Assembly (NCBI GenBank): GCA_022749755.1
Contig: CM040449.1
Coordinates: forward strand, 8,255,657-8,319,656
DNA length: 64,000 bases
Source: Azadirachta indica
Taxonomy: Eukaryota; Streptophyta; Magnoliopsida; Sapindales; Meliaceae
Reading direction: 5' to 3'
Positions within the stretch are counted from its first letter, which is position 1, and the number at the start of each line of letters is the position of its first letter. Shown in pieces: positions 36,672 through 48,640 of the stretch. Position numbers and translations under genes: made by a program. The notes under the pieces are model-generated. The model was not told where the DNA came from. It ran no database searches and was given only the letters and a program-made list of their open reading frames with translations.

Positions 36672-37473
36672 GAAAGTGGAACGAAGATTTTTTATTAAAG
36701 CTGGAGATGTGTTGATAATTATAAATAATAATGAGAGTAAATTGAAGATTGTTCTATATATATAATTTTTTAATGCGAGTACTTAAATATTTTAAGCTGG
36801 GGGTAAAGTACAAGGTTGAAAAGTTGCATAAAACTTTGACTTTATGGCATCCACCTTGAATTTATTGCAACCTGACTGTGTTTGAAATGGATGTTTTGCC
36901 AACTTCACAAGCTCTTTAATTCAAGCAATGGCCAACAAGCACAGTTGGCTTAAAATATCCCACCGTCTCAATCAAGGAAATGTGCTGCCTTTTCTAGACT
37001 ATTAATTAACATTGTTGAGCTTAATCAACTTTTGTGGGTATGATTTCCTACAGTTCTATGACTGTTATTGGGATCTAGATCCATTCACATTCAACTTAAC
37101 AGCATTTAGAGAATGCTTGGAATTTAGATGTTCCTCGCTCTTAATCTACAGATGCTGTGAAATAAAATGATTAGTTGTACAATAAAGAGAAACCAAGAGA
37201 GGAAAAAGGAGCGGAAAAAAACACCAGTTTATATCACATCACTCTATGGGCATTACTCATATTTACATACTTCTTCAATGAACAGAAAGAAAAACTTGTG
37301 CAGGCAACTAATTGGTGATGGTAATGCACCATCATTGCAGAATTACATGATATCAACACTCCATATCTATACCACAATTAATATTTCTTGCCGACAAATA
37401 TTGAAAGAAATTGGAGTTTAGAAAGAATGGAAACAGAGCCGGGTACTGATCTTTCGAGTGTAGATGTGATTGA
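36672..37473 (-). other. Region downstream of the lectin kinase
   Basis: The part nearest 37473 should be the 3' UTR of the receptor kinase. The rest has no recognised gene. Confidence 0.4.
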
Positions 37474-39996
37474 TCAGTTTATTTCTGCTGACCGTAAAAG
37501 GGATGAGGATTGCCTCTCAATATCCTTAACTGAAGGTAAAGGCGAAGGTGAAACGCCAGTTTGGAATGATGAAGTTGAAGAGGGAGCTGGTGCTGAAGCT
37601 GCAAAAGTTGAGAGAGCACTGGTATTACTGCTCATATTGATGCTGATTCCACTGACAGATCCTTCGGTCAATGCCTTAGGTGCTGGTGGCCTCTCAATTT
37701 CCATGATTCCTTCCAGCATCTGCACCACTTTTCCCATCATTGGCCTCTGAGATGGTTGTTCCTGTATGCACCAAAAGCTCACTTGAATAGCTCTCATAAC
37801 TTGCTCCATATCCACATCTTGGCCAACCAACCTTTTATCAACAACAGCCTCAACATTACCCTTCTCAAACTCTTCATATGCCCACACTGAAAATTTTTTT
37901 CGATTAGTTTCAGGTGATACTTCAAAATTCCTTCTGCCACTCACTATCTCCAACAAAACCATCCCATAACTGTAAATATCAGATTTTGAAGTTATTGGAA
38001 GATTTGCCAGCCATTCTGGTGCCAAATAACCTCTTGTCCCTCTAACACTTGTCAATGTTCGGTATCTGTGGTCCTTTGGGTTTATGAGCTTTGCAAGGCC
38101 AAAATCCGACACTTTGGCAGTGTAATTCTCATCCAAGAGGATGTTTTCTGGCTTTATATCACAGTGAACAATGCAGTCTCGACACTCCTCGTGAAGGTAT
38201 GTGACTCCCCTAGCAGTACCAAGAGCAATGTTAAACCGACACTCCCAATTCAAAAACTTCCCTGACTGCTCTTCTGTTGCAAAAAGGAAATCATCAAGAG
38301 ACCCATTTTTCATGAACTCATATACCAGAAGCCTATGCCTTCCCTCAGAACAAAAACCAACCAATCTCACCAAATTTAAATGATGAGTGCTACTAATCGT
38401 AGCAACCTCCATCCTAAACTGTTTTTCACCCTGCTCAATCCCCTCTAGTTGCTTCACTGCTACAACTGTTCGATTAGCAAGAACCCCTCTATAAACAGCC
38501 CCAAACCCTCCTGCTCCAAGCTTCTCCTTAAACCCTTTAGTTGAGCGTTGCAGCTCCTTATACGAGAACTGCACAGGTGCTCCAGATGCATACTCAAGAA
38601 GAGCATATTGGGCTGACAAACTCCCAAATTTGGGGCTATTTCTACAACACCAATACCATAAGCCACCCTCCAATGCAACCATACCCATAAGGGTAGCCAA
38701 GATGACAACCGCAATAATCCATCCTCGCAACTTCCACCTCTTGCTGTTCTCTACAGTCTGTGAAGACAATGAGGGGTTCGGTAACACTGGTCCACAAACC
38801 TTAACATAAGAAGTACTAGGAAGGGCCGGATTCTCATACCCACTAACAAAGTCTGGTGTTTTCAAGTAACACAACCCACTTCCATCGGATAACGAAGTTG
38901 ATGCAACACAAGAACCCGTGACTAAACAATTCAATCTACAAGCGGATATCCCTACAAAGAAAACCTGAGAACTTAACTCAGGCAGAAATGTCAAGAACTT
39001 TGTGTGCGGCAATTCTAACATAGTAGCACTACCAGGACAATCCGCAATCTCTACTTTCCTTTTACATCCTTTTCTACTATCATTTGGATCAACCAGTTCA
39101 AAGTTTAGACTCGGACACCCGCAAATTGGATCCGTACCCGAATCATTGTAACTACAAATACCCATATTTCCACAATAACCATAAACTTGACACTGATCAG
39201 TTAAAGCTGCCCATCTTCTAGTTGTATTCCCAGTACCTCTAGCAGAACTATAAATCCTCAAATTCCCATCATTGTCTAACCTCAAAAACCTCAGTATATC
39301 ATTCCCTTCAGCATAATCACTACTATAAGCAATAATAGCAGCACTGGGCAAAGTAAGATCAAATATAGACAAAATACCAATAGGCTGCAATCTCAGAACT
39401 GGTGAAGTTAAATTTGAATCAATAGATGAATTTAATCCTTGATTCCAATAAACTGTACTACCATTCCACCTCAGCGTCAGATTTCCTGATTTCAAAAGAG
39501 TAAAAGAGTATAACCCAGATCGCAGAGACATACCAGTGGTAAAATTCTGCGATGGAATTATAGTATCAATAGGGTTCTCAAACGTAGACCAGACTGCAAC
39601 GCCGTCGTTCCTGAGAAGCGCGAGATTACCAGAGTCATCAAGAGAAGCGGAGGAAACATTGCGATTTTCAGTGGAAGATTCCCAAACGGTGGCGCCGGAG
39701 CCGTTGACGAGGCGAAGATTCCCGGATGGAAGCAAACGAAAGGACCCACCTGAGTCAACGACTTTGCCTGTCGTCCAAACAGCAACCCCGCCGGAATAAG
39801 TGATTGCAGGGAAGAAAGAAGTGGAAGTTTGCTGAACAAAGGAGAGGGCAAAGGTACCATTGGGCGACGACCAAGACTGATTTAAGTTTGAGGCGAAAAG
39901 AGTAGAGCCTAAGCTTATGCTAGCGGATGAGCAGCCGAAGACAAGGCTTAACAAAAACAACAGAACAAGGAACAAAGGTGAAGTTTGAAACTTCAT
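37474..39996 (-). CDS. G-type lectin S-receptor-like serine/threonine kinase (At1g34300-like)
   Basis: An intronless 840-residue receptor-like kinase counted from the ATG at 39996. That start gives a good signal peptide (FLVLLFLLSLVFGCSSA, about 9-25); an in-frame ATG 20 codons upstream (40056) is possible but adds a polar lead. Domains in order: B-lectin region (about 27-150), S-locus-type segment with an EGF-like Cys cluster (DQCQVYGYCGNMGICSYND, 267-285), PAN-like Cys-rich region (about 320-400), membrane helix (about 425-446) and kinase (about 488-765). The kinase has GAGGFG (494-499), Lys515, HCDIKPENILL (611-621) and DFG (631-633). HCD replaces HRD, so it is a non-RD kinase, as in many immune receptors. 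It probably senses an extracellular cue at the plasma membrane; ligand unknown. The C-tail is Ser/Ala-rich. Family length is usual (about 800-870). Confidence 0.93.
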   Translation of the reverse strand: MKFQTSPLFLVLLFLLSLVFGCSSASISLGSTLFASNLNQSWSSPNGTFALSFVQQTSTSFFPAITYSGGVAVWTTGKVVDSGGSFRLLPSGNLRLVNGSGATVWESSTENRNVSSASLDDSGNLALLRNDGVAVWSTFENPIDTIIPSQNFTTGMSLRSGLYSFTLLKSGNLTLRWNGSTVYWNQGLNSSIDSNLTSPVLRLQPIGILSIFDLTLPSAAIIAYSSDYAEGNDILRFLRLDNDGNLRIYSSARGTGNTTRRWAALTDQCQVYGYCGNMGICSYNDSGTDPICGCPSLNFELVDPNDSRKGCKRKVEIADCPGSATMLELPHTKFLTFLPELSSQVFFVGISACRLNCLVTGSCVASTSLSDGSGLCYLKTPDFVSGYENPALPSTSYVKVCGPVLPNPSLSSQTVENSKRWKLRGWIIAVVILATLMGMVALEGGLWYWCCRNSPKFGSLSAQYALLEYASGAPVQFSYKELQRSTKGFKEKLGAGGFGAVYRGVLANRTVVAVKQLEGIEQGEKQFRMEVATISSTHHLNLVRLVGFCSEGRHRLLVYEFMKNGSLDDFLFATEEQSGKFLNWECRFNIALGTARGVTYLHEECRDCIVHCDIKPENILLDENYTAKVSDFGLAKLINPKDHRYRTLTSVRGTRGYLAPEWLANLPITSKSDIYSYGMVLLEIVSGRRNFEVSPETNRKKFSVWAYEEFEKGNVEAVVDKRLVGQDVDMEQVMRAIQVSFWCIQEQPSQRPMMGKVVQMLEGIMEIERPPAPKALTEGSVSGISINMSSNTSALSTFAASAPAPSSTSSFQTGVSPSPLPSVKDIERQSSSLLRSAEIN

Positions 39997-40056
39997 TGTT
40001 TGTTGGGTTTTGTCTGAGAAGCTTAGCGTAGGGTTTGTTGTTTGATCTCTGAACAT

Positions 40057-43000
40057 GAAGAGATTGTTGGAGAGGGTTGAAAGAGAGAGAAAGAGAGAGA
40101 GAGAGTGGGAAGAAGATTTTGACTAACTGGGCGACTTTTCAATGCCAGTGGTTTACTGGTCAAGCCAGTCATGCACGGAGTTGGCGGAATTTTGATTTTT
40201 TCGTCGCCATTTTTACACGATTATTTATTTTTTTTGTTTTGGCTTAATTTCATTTTGCCCCTTTATTTGTTTAGAAATACTCAAATTAGGAGTAATATTT
40301 TTTAAAGATTCATCATATGCCCAAACCACTCTATTAACTTTAAACATAAACATGATAATCTAGTCATTTTAAGACACCTCTATAGCTTATTTTAATTGAA
40401 AATTTAAACAGAAAGATAATAAAAAATTATTTCTACTATTGCGCTCTTGTTAATACGACCACCACTAATTTTTTGATTGATTGAATTGAGATTACAATAA
40501 ATCTCACTATGATTACAAAAGATCATTAATTATAAAATAGCCTTTTTTTTAATTTGTATGAGAAAATGTGTTAATTATTTATAAGATATAGAGTACCTTT
40601 TTTAAGTAAAATTTTAAAGTATGTGATCCGTTGTTATTATTACTAGAAGATGCTAACATTTTGAAGGTTGGATGAATATTTTTAAAAATATTAAGTATAA
40701 TTTAATTATTGTAATTGTTGTCAAAACGTAAAGGGAATAATATAAAATCACCTTTTCTTTTTCTAGAAAATTAACCTAAAATATTTTCAAAAATATTTGT
40801 CGTACCTCTAGAAGTTTATAGATTTTTGTTAACATCAATAATTGACTTCCGTTACCTGTTATAATATTATTTCGTCCCTAATTCCTAAATCTTACAAATT
40901 CAATAAAAGACAAGTTTAGTCCTAAAAATAATCAATAAAAATTATAAATAGTAAATAATTAATTGAATTTTTTTTTCTTTTTTGTTATTTAGATAATTTT
41001 TATTGGAAAGCTAAAAATATCTAAAATTTAAATAAATTTAAATGATATATTTTATTTTTTATTTGAAATCTAAATATAAGTATTAAATTATTTAATTTTT
41101 TTAATAAAAAAATTTAAAAATAATATTTTAATATTTGGATGTAAATGAATTAATTAGATAAAAATGTTTTTAGAAAGAAATTAGATTAAATTAATTAAAC
41201 TTTTTAAATTCAACATTTTTTTTAAATTTAACTTTTAAAAATTATACTAAAATTGACTTATTTAATTACTTAATATAACAAAATTAAATCAATTAATTAT
41301 TAAGTTAAAAAAAAAAAAGGCCCTTGCTCTTTTTTCTATTTTGTCCCCCTTTAACCCATTTCTTGGTACTATTATAATCACTTGCTTAAAGAAATCATGT
41401 AGTGGTGGTTGCTTTGAAATGTGGATGGGGTCGGCGACTGTGGTTGCTTTGTAAGAGGAGGTGGTTCTGGTGGTGGTGGCGGCGGCGGCGGCGGTGGTTG
41501 TTGAATTAGGAGTGATGGGTTTCTTTGTAAGATGAGTGGTGGTGATGGTGAACAAAATTTTAAGATAGACGTGCAGACAGATTTTGATGATTGTGTGAAG
41601 AAGCTTGGGTTCGGATACATAAATTAGAAAGGTAGGAAGTGGTTGTGGCTGCCTCTAGGTTTGTTCTTTTCCCATATTTTGTCTTCCCATATTTTGTCTT
41701 TTCATTGTAATTTTCAACAAAAATATTATTATAATATTTAAACAAAATTGTGAAATTGGGAGTGGTTAAAAAATTGAATGGTACTTTCACAAATAATATT
41801 TTTATTCATTAAATATAATATATGAAGACGCATATTTAAACTTAACAAGTGTACGGAGGATAGGTTATCCAATTTGAACACACCAATTGTTACAATTCTA
41901 TTATTGAACTAAGTTTAAGCGCATCTACTCAATTAAGAGAACTTAAGATTTATAACTTAATTCAATCTCACTTTTATTAGTGATGTGAGATGTCATGAGT
42001 TTGTTATCAAGTTAAGTTAAAATGCATATGCTCAATTAAAGGACCCAAAGTTTATGAACCAGTTTAATCTCACCTTAGCTAATTATGCAAGATATGATAA
42101 TTTTCTCTTCTTTTAGACCTCACATCCTCCTAAGGATTCCAATAAAGTAGAATAATCATTTATCACGTAATAAAATAGAACATTCGCTTACCAGAAAAAT
42201 TTACATATTGGGATAAATAGTGGCTTATTTAGAAATATCGACACATACGTAATATAGTAAAATAATAATTTATCACATAACATCTATATATTGAGTTGAA
42301 TAGTTAGAATATCCACATATCGAGTTGGAAGCCCTCTCTGATACCAAATATAATAATCCGAGTGTAAAACCAAATAGATATTGTCTTTTTTGAACTTATA
42401 GCTTGTCACAAGATTCTTTTTAGATTTTGCAAATTAAAATGCATCTACTTAATTAAGCAGATGCAAGAGTTATAATTTAGTCTAATTTTACTCTCGTAAA
42501 ACATTGAAGTTTAAATAGATAATAATAATAAGAGAAATAAATTCTTCTATAAACTTTGTTCAAATAAATGATAATATTATATCCGTATATTTGATATATT
42601 TTACCTTTTTTTGCTTAGGTGAAAATTTCTCTTGCTCTTTTAAAACGATATAATATTTGATAATAGTACAATACATTCACAATTAATTAATACGCATAAA
42701 TTTGGATTGGCACTACACAAATTAAAATTAATTTTTATTAAAAATAGGATAAAAATTAATAAGAAGTCTGCTATATTTAGGACTTAAATCTTGAGAACAT
42801 TGTAAAAGATATGGAAAACTCTAATATAAATGTTTGTTAAGCATACTTGAAAGACATTAATTATAAGAAAATATCTATGTAATTATAGGGAAAACAACCT
42901 AAATCTTAAATTTAAAGTTGAGTTGAGCCTATATTGTGATATAGTTGTAAAATGAGAATGTTTTAATTACATCATACCTCAAATCTTCTTGGGTCATTAT

Positions 43001-43730
43001 GATCGGGGTTTGAACCTCAAACCTTTTAGGACCAGTTTGAAAAATTTTTGAATTGAACTAACTAATGTCCATATATTTTATTAGAATAAAATAAATGCAA
43101 TTTAAACCTTTTTTATGTATTAAAAGAGTCTTTTTCACGATGAAAAATATTACTTATGACATGGATTGCGACTTGATACCGGTAACCTATAAAAGACAAA
43201 TTTTTTATATAATAAAGGACCTTTTCTTAAATGAAACAGGGCCACAAAAAATAAATAATTAAGTACTTCCAATAACACAATAAACATAAATTTTTTTCTT
43301 ATTTTTCATTTAGAGGCAAATATTTTTATACTATCCATAAAATTTAACTTTCATATTATTAAATTTTTAACTATATTACAAGTCTCACCATGTGATAACT
43401 CAATGAACTTAAAACTTCTATGTAAGTACTTCTTTATGGCCCGCGTCTTTATTTGTTTCATTTTGTGTTCAAAGTGTACAAGTAATTTGAGTTATTTGTA
43501 TGGCAGTTGATGAACGTTATTGTTTGATAATCTCATAAGTTTGGCTATAGACATAAACTGTTTGCTGGAATTAAATTAACTATCAGCAAATATCTCAATC
43601 AGTAATGGATCAATAATTGAGTCATGCGTAAGGAAGCAACAGATATCAATTACAACAGTCCTGGCAAATTACTCAATTGCAAGAATCATTTTTTTTTTTG
43701 GTCATACGTATTGAATTATGCACAAAGTGA
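40057..43730. other. AT-rich intergenic DNA with repeat remnants
   Basis: The start (40082-40104) is a GA-rich tract in the promoter of the lectin kinase. A GGC/GGT-rich microsatellite lies at about 41460-41500. The stretch 41880-42490 has three related degenerate segments (41907-41972, 42015-42085, 42424-42490). The minus-strand text TGGTATCAGAGAGGGC at 42346-42331 resembles a retrotransposon primer-binding site. No intact gene. Confidence 0.45.
42331..42346 (-). other. Possible tRNA-Met primer-binding site of a decayed LTR element
   Basis: TGGTATCAGAG is the usual start of the initiator-tRNA-Met primer-binding site in plant LTR retrotransposons. It sits after TATTATATT on the minus strand. 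No paired LTR or pol protein was found, so this is at best a relic. Confidence 0.25.
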
Positions 43731-44389
43731 AATGAATGAATATTCAGGTTGATTTGATTGGATAACTCAACGTACAATGGATGGTGCCGTGCTGTTTGCT
43801 GTTGCGTCTGTGTCAATTTGCTGCTGGTTATGCTATTAATTTGCTGCTGCTTCGCTGTTCTGGTTGCTGCTGTTTGATGCAGTGGGGTTCTGTTGTTTTT
43901 GGCTGCTGTTGGGTCGTTTTGGTTCTGCAGTAAGCGTGGAAAAGAGAGTTCTTGTCATGAATTAGACAACACAGTTTATTACTTTATTTAAGTAATTCTC
44001 TTTGTAGAAATAGATTGTATTTCAGTTTATTTAAGTAATTATCTAGAAGCCCAATGTGTGTTGTGTATTATTCCATGAACAAACTGGGTCTGAAGCAGAA
44101 GCGTGTGTACCCTTTCTGCTAAGCTGTGGCTGTCTGTTGCTTGATCCCTGCTTGCTCTAACATGAATGTAATCCTTGAGTAGTTTCTTCAGGAATACTTT
44201 CTTCTGGTTTTTCTTCTCAGTTTTAGGATTAATTTTCTCTCCTCAGCTTTCTCCCCATTATTGCATAATTACATGTTTCTACTTATTTTTTTGTTTCTTA
44301 GAATCATTGTACATAATTATGGTGTGTAAGTTTTTTTTGTTTATTTGTAATTTTACAGTAAAAAATGTCCAAAAATACTGCTTCGTCTC

Positions 44390-45020
44390 ATGACACGTGG
44401 AGAAGAAAGCGGCAAAAGTAAGGCAACTTGGGTTGGGATGACCTTACTACTGACATTTATTAAGATATGTGTTGTTGAGACCTTAGCTGGAAATAGACCA
44501 AATGGCCATTTTAGTAAGATTGGATGGCAAACTGGAAGAAAATACGAATGGAAGCAGCTGAAGAACAAATAGACTTTTTACAAATTTGGATTGGCAAATT
44601 TGGACGGCTTTAGTAGGAAAAGAAACTGGTCTGGGATGGGATTTTACGAGACAAACTACCAGTGCAAGTAATGAGTGGTGGGAGAAGAAATTGTAGGTAC
44701 AATTCTTATTTTATGCTATTAGTTTTTTCTTATATATAGTTGTAAAGTATATACATATTTTGTTGTAATGTTTAATCGAAAGAATTAAGGAACATTGATC
44801 AATTAGATATCTTATTCAAAGACATTGCCATCACGGGCGAAGGAGCTTCGGCTCCCTCGGAAGGTTTTGTACCAAATGATGTTGTAGGTGTGGGTAATGA
44901 CAACAATGGTGAGGGGTATGGGGAATTTAAATTCAGCTTCAAGGTTTAGTGATGATGTTGGTACTTCGTCATTCACTACTGATCGTGTTTCTACTCAGTG
45001 GAAAAGAGGACAAAAAGTTT
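44390..45020 (+). pseudogene. Myb/SANT-like DNA-binding domain protein, decayed (Harbinger-associated family)
   Basis: Remains of a Myb/SANT-like protein, the group related to PIF/Harbinger transposon ORF1 and L10-interacting MYB. The first part (44390-44572) reads KATWVGMTLLLTFIKICVVE, then TLAGNRPNGHFSKIGW and GRKYEWKQLKNK; about ten residues expected between IGW and TGR are missing, and a stop (TAG where Trp is expected) ends the frame. A second frame restores DWQIWTALVGKETGLGWDF and SNEWWEKKL up to about 44697. After an intron-like gap, 44796-44949 encodes LDILFKDIAITGEGASAPSE, typical of the family, then another stop. Stops and frame changes make it a pseudogene. The CTG-rich region just before (43790-43930) may be its old 5' part. 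Confidence 0.75.
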
Positions 45021-45059
45021 AAAAAAATTCTTTTTGGGTTGCAAGATTTTACTTTAGAC

Positions 45060-45063
<4 letters not shown>

Positions 45064-45107
<44 letters not shown>
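45064..45107. repeat. (CT)n(TA)n microsatellite
   Basis: About fourteen CT units followed by about seven TA units. Confidence 0.9.
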
Positions 45108-45930
45108 TTGTAGACAGAATCGTTTGTTATGTTTTTCCTTATATTTTTTGGAATTATTAAAGTTGCAATTACTTTTAACAATTTTACTTTTTTGATTTTT
45201 CTTTACAACAATTATGATAACAAATAGCATTATTTTTGGGAATATTTATAAAATAAAAATGTTGTTATTGTTAAATTATTTTTTTTTTTTTTTATATTTT
45301 ATTTTTGATGTATTGTTAATACATGAATATTTATTTTATATGATAAAATTTAAAATCTATTTACTTACTTGTGTATATAGAATGTCCATTCCAATAATTT
45401 GATAAAATTAAAGCGCTTTTTTTAATTTTAAGTATACATCTAAACATTTAATTTAGTACTAAAAATATGATATAAGCACTTTGGTAATTTGTTAATCAAA
45501 CGTTTAAATATTTTTTTAAGAACTGTTAAGGCAAAATGTGCAAAAGAGGATAAGCATTAAGTATAATAGCGCTTTTCTTTTAGCACTCTCAATCGGACCT
45601 TAAGATCAATTAAACTTACAAAACGTTTTATACTGAGTTATAATCAACAACATTTAGTTAATTAAATTTAAACTCACAGTAGTTCGAATAATGTATAGCA
45701 TATACACTACTTTTCATTTCGAAGTCTTTGATTAATGATCAAAATAAATCATTCCCTATAAACATAGCAAAGTTGCGATTTTACCTTAATATATAATTCA
45801 AAAACTTTATAAATAAGAGAGATATATGCTCAAAATAGCATATAATTTAATAAATCTGATCATATTACAAAAAAATTAATTATTACATTGCATACCTTAA
45901 AAGACATAAACAGTAACCATATATTTATTG
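45108..45930. other. AT-rich intergenic DNA
   Basis: No gene recognised. It separates the Myb/SANT relic from the broken lectin-kinase copy. Confidence 0.5.
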
Positions 45931-45954
45931 ACACTCTGGAGCCTAGAAAGAGGA

Positions 45955-47179
45955 CTATGGGTTTGGTAAAACCGGTCCACAAATCTTAACAAAAGAAGTA
46001 CTCGGAAGTGCAGCATTCTGATATGCACTGACAAAGTCTGGTGTTTTGAAGTAACACAACCCAGTTCCATCAGACAATGAAGTGGATGCAACACAGGAAC
46101 CAGCAACTAAACAATTCAATCTACAAGCTGTTATCCCTACAAAGAAAGCCTGAGAACTTAACTCAGGCTGAAATGTCAAGAACTTGGTATGTGCCAATTC
46201 CAACATAGTCGCATTCCCACTACAATTCTCTATCTCTACCTTTCTCTTACACCCTTTTCTGCTATCTCTTGCATCAATAGGTTCAAAGTTTTGACTCGGA
46301 CACTTACAAATCGGATCCCAACTTGAATCATTGTAACTACAAATACCCATGTTTCCACAGTAACCATAAACCTGACACTGGTCAGCTACAGCTGCCCATC
46401 TTCTAGTTATAGTCCCAGTGCCTCTAGCAGAACTGTAAATCCTCAGATTCCCATCATTATCTAACCTCAGAAACCTCAGTACATCGGTTCCTTCTGCATA
46501 ATCATTGCTATATGCAACAATCACAGCAGTGGGTAGAGTTGCATATGACACAGATAAGAGCCCAATAGGCTGTAGCGTTAGAACTGGTGAAGTTAAAGTT
46601 GAGTTGATGTATGGATTTAATCCTTGGTTCCAATAAACTGTACTGTCATTCCATCTGAGTGTTAGATTTCCTGATTTAAGAATAGTAAATGAGTAAACCC
46701 CAGATCGCAGAGTCTTGCCGTAGGTAAAATTCTGCGATGGGAGGACAGTATCTGTAGGGTTGTCAAATGTAGACCAGACTGTAATGCTGTCTTTCCGGAG
46801 AAGCACGAGATTGCCGGAGTCATCGAGAGAGGCAGAGGAAACGTTGAGATGTTCAGTGGAAGAGTCCCAGACGGTGGCGCCGGAGCCGTTGATGAGGCGA
46901 AGAGTTCCTGTTGGAAGAAAATGGAAGGAGCCGGATGAGTCAACAGGTGTTTGGCCTGCTGTCCAGACGGGAACTCCGCCGGAATAATGTGATGGCGGGG
47001 ATGAAAGAATTGGCGGTTTCCCGGACGAAGGAGAGGGAAAAGGTGTTGTTTGGCGACGACCAAGATTGATTCAAGCTTGAGGCGTAAAGGGTGGAGCCTA
47101 AGCGGATGTTAGCGGATGAGATACCGACAAGAAGTTTAAACAACGTAAGAATGAACAAAGCTGAAGCTCTGAGCTCCAT
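45955..47179 (-). pseudogene. Ectodomain-only, frameshifted copy of the G-type lectin receptor kinase
   Basis: It is a close tandem paralogue of the kinase at 37474-39996, same strand. It starts with a signal-like N-terminus (MELRASALFILTLFKLLVGI) and SSANIRLGSTLYASSLNQSW. One extra T at about 46988 (GGAATAATGTGAT against GGAATAAGTGAT in the paralogue) shifts the frame in the early lectin domain. Beyond it the frame is open to CGPVLPNP and ends in TAG (45957-45955), exactly where the paralogue goes on to its membrane helix. A second stop follows 12 nt later and similarity fades near 45930. No membrane helix or kinase remains. The shift makes a functional secreted decoy unlikely unless a different start (ATG at 46806) is used. 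The lectin-half Cys cluster is intact (DQCQVYGYCGNMGIC). Confidence 0.85.
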
Positions 47180-48640
47180 TGTTGCTAAGTTTTGTCTGTG
47201 AACTGTAACTCTGCTTTAATCTCTGTACATATAAAGAAATGGTGAAAGTTAAGAAGAGGAAGAAGATAACGGAGGAGGACTTCTCCATTCAACCGCCGCC
47301 GTTTGCTAAATCTACCCTTTCAGGACCCGGTCAAAGTCATTCGAGGAGACGACAGGTTTTGATTTTTCTTCTTCGTTTCATTTGGCTTTTTATTTATTTT
47401 TCAATGCTTCCAGAAATATTTTCTGAAATTTCTTTTAAATTTAAATTAAATATAAGAAAAAATTATTTAGTTATTTTAATTAGATTAAACATCTTATACA
47501 AATTATCATTGACCATCCAAAGTACTAATAATTTTGATTTATTTTGATTAATATGAGATACATATATCAACATTAAAGTTTTTATTTACGCCAATTTATT
47601 TGAAAAGTCTAAAAATTGCAAAATAACGTATTGTAAATTAATATTTCTTTTTTGAATAAATAAGAAAGAAAATTCTAATGTTTTTAAGTAAATGAGGGCA
47701 ATATTTTTTATATTTATTACATGTTAATTGTAATTGATTATAAAAACTGCGAAGTAATTACTTTCATTAATTATTTAATTGAATGGAAATAATCTGAAAC
47801 ATCTATTAACAAGCCACAGAGTCATAATTGAAAAAGTAAAATTAGAGTAAATATATTAATTTATAAAATTAAAAAAATAAAAGTGATTTATTAGTATAAT
47901 AGAAGTGTTACATCTCTTCTTCGGTTATATATTATCCTCATATTTTGAGTTTTTTTTTTTATAATGGACTCGTGGTTAAATTGAGTAAAAATTTTATAAT
48001 AAAAGGGCAATTATAAACTCAACCATTTATAATAAGAAAGTACTTATATCATTGTAGATTGTTTTTATACATTGTTTATAAATTATTAGAATTAAACAAT
48101 TTCAATTAGAAGCGGCAATTTTTGGTACAATCTATCAACTTGACACGAAGTTAATAAATTCGAATTAACTTAAATGGTAAAAGAATTAATGATCATTGAC
48201 ACTTGAAAATTGTTATAGATAATTATAATTGTAATAAGCTAAACATTGATCACATCATGGCCCATGAAAACCTAATAAAAGTTCAAATTAGGTTTGAGGT
48301 TCTAATATGGGAGAATGCTCGATTCCCCTTAATTTTTGAATTAATAATTCGTTACTTTTTATATTTTTTTGAATACTTGATCGTTCTCCTAATTTTTTAT
48401 TTTGCCTTTTAATAATTCAAATATTTTTATTTTACTATTTTATAATTAAAACATGAACCAATTAAATTAAAAGATAAAATTAAAAAAAAAAAGAGTGAGT
48501 AATGAGATAGTAAAAAAAATATATAACTCAAAAATTAGCGTGAAAACGAACATTCTCCTTTTAATATTATCAAAATTATTAGCTAAACTAGCTAGGGGAA
48601 AAGAGAAATGTAATTAAGTAATTAATTAATATTAATTAAA
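47180..48640. other. AT-rich intergenic DNA
   Basis: The piece at 47239-47360 is GC-richer with a basic open frame (MVKVKKRKKITEEDFSIQPP) diverging from the broken kinase copy. I see no support for it as a gene and treat it as the old promoter/leader. The rest is AT-rich. Confidence 0.4.

Noticed and set aside
39997..40056. Start 20 codons upstream for the lectin kinase
   Set aside because: It places polar residues before the signal peptide; the downstream ATG gives a normal signal sequence.
41378..41620. 80-residue Pro-rich frame with a run of ten prolines
   Set aside because: It rests on a GGC/GGT microsatellite and lacks any domain or gene context.
47239..47547. 102-residue basic frame divergent from the broken kinase copy
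   Set aside because: Only the first 40 codons have gene-like composition; no start context, domain or homologue at the intact kinase.
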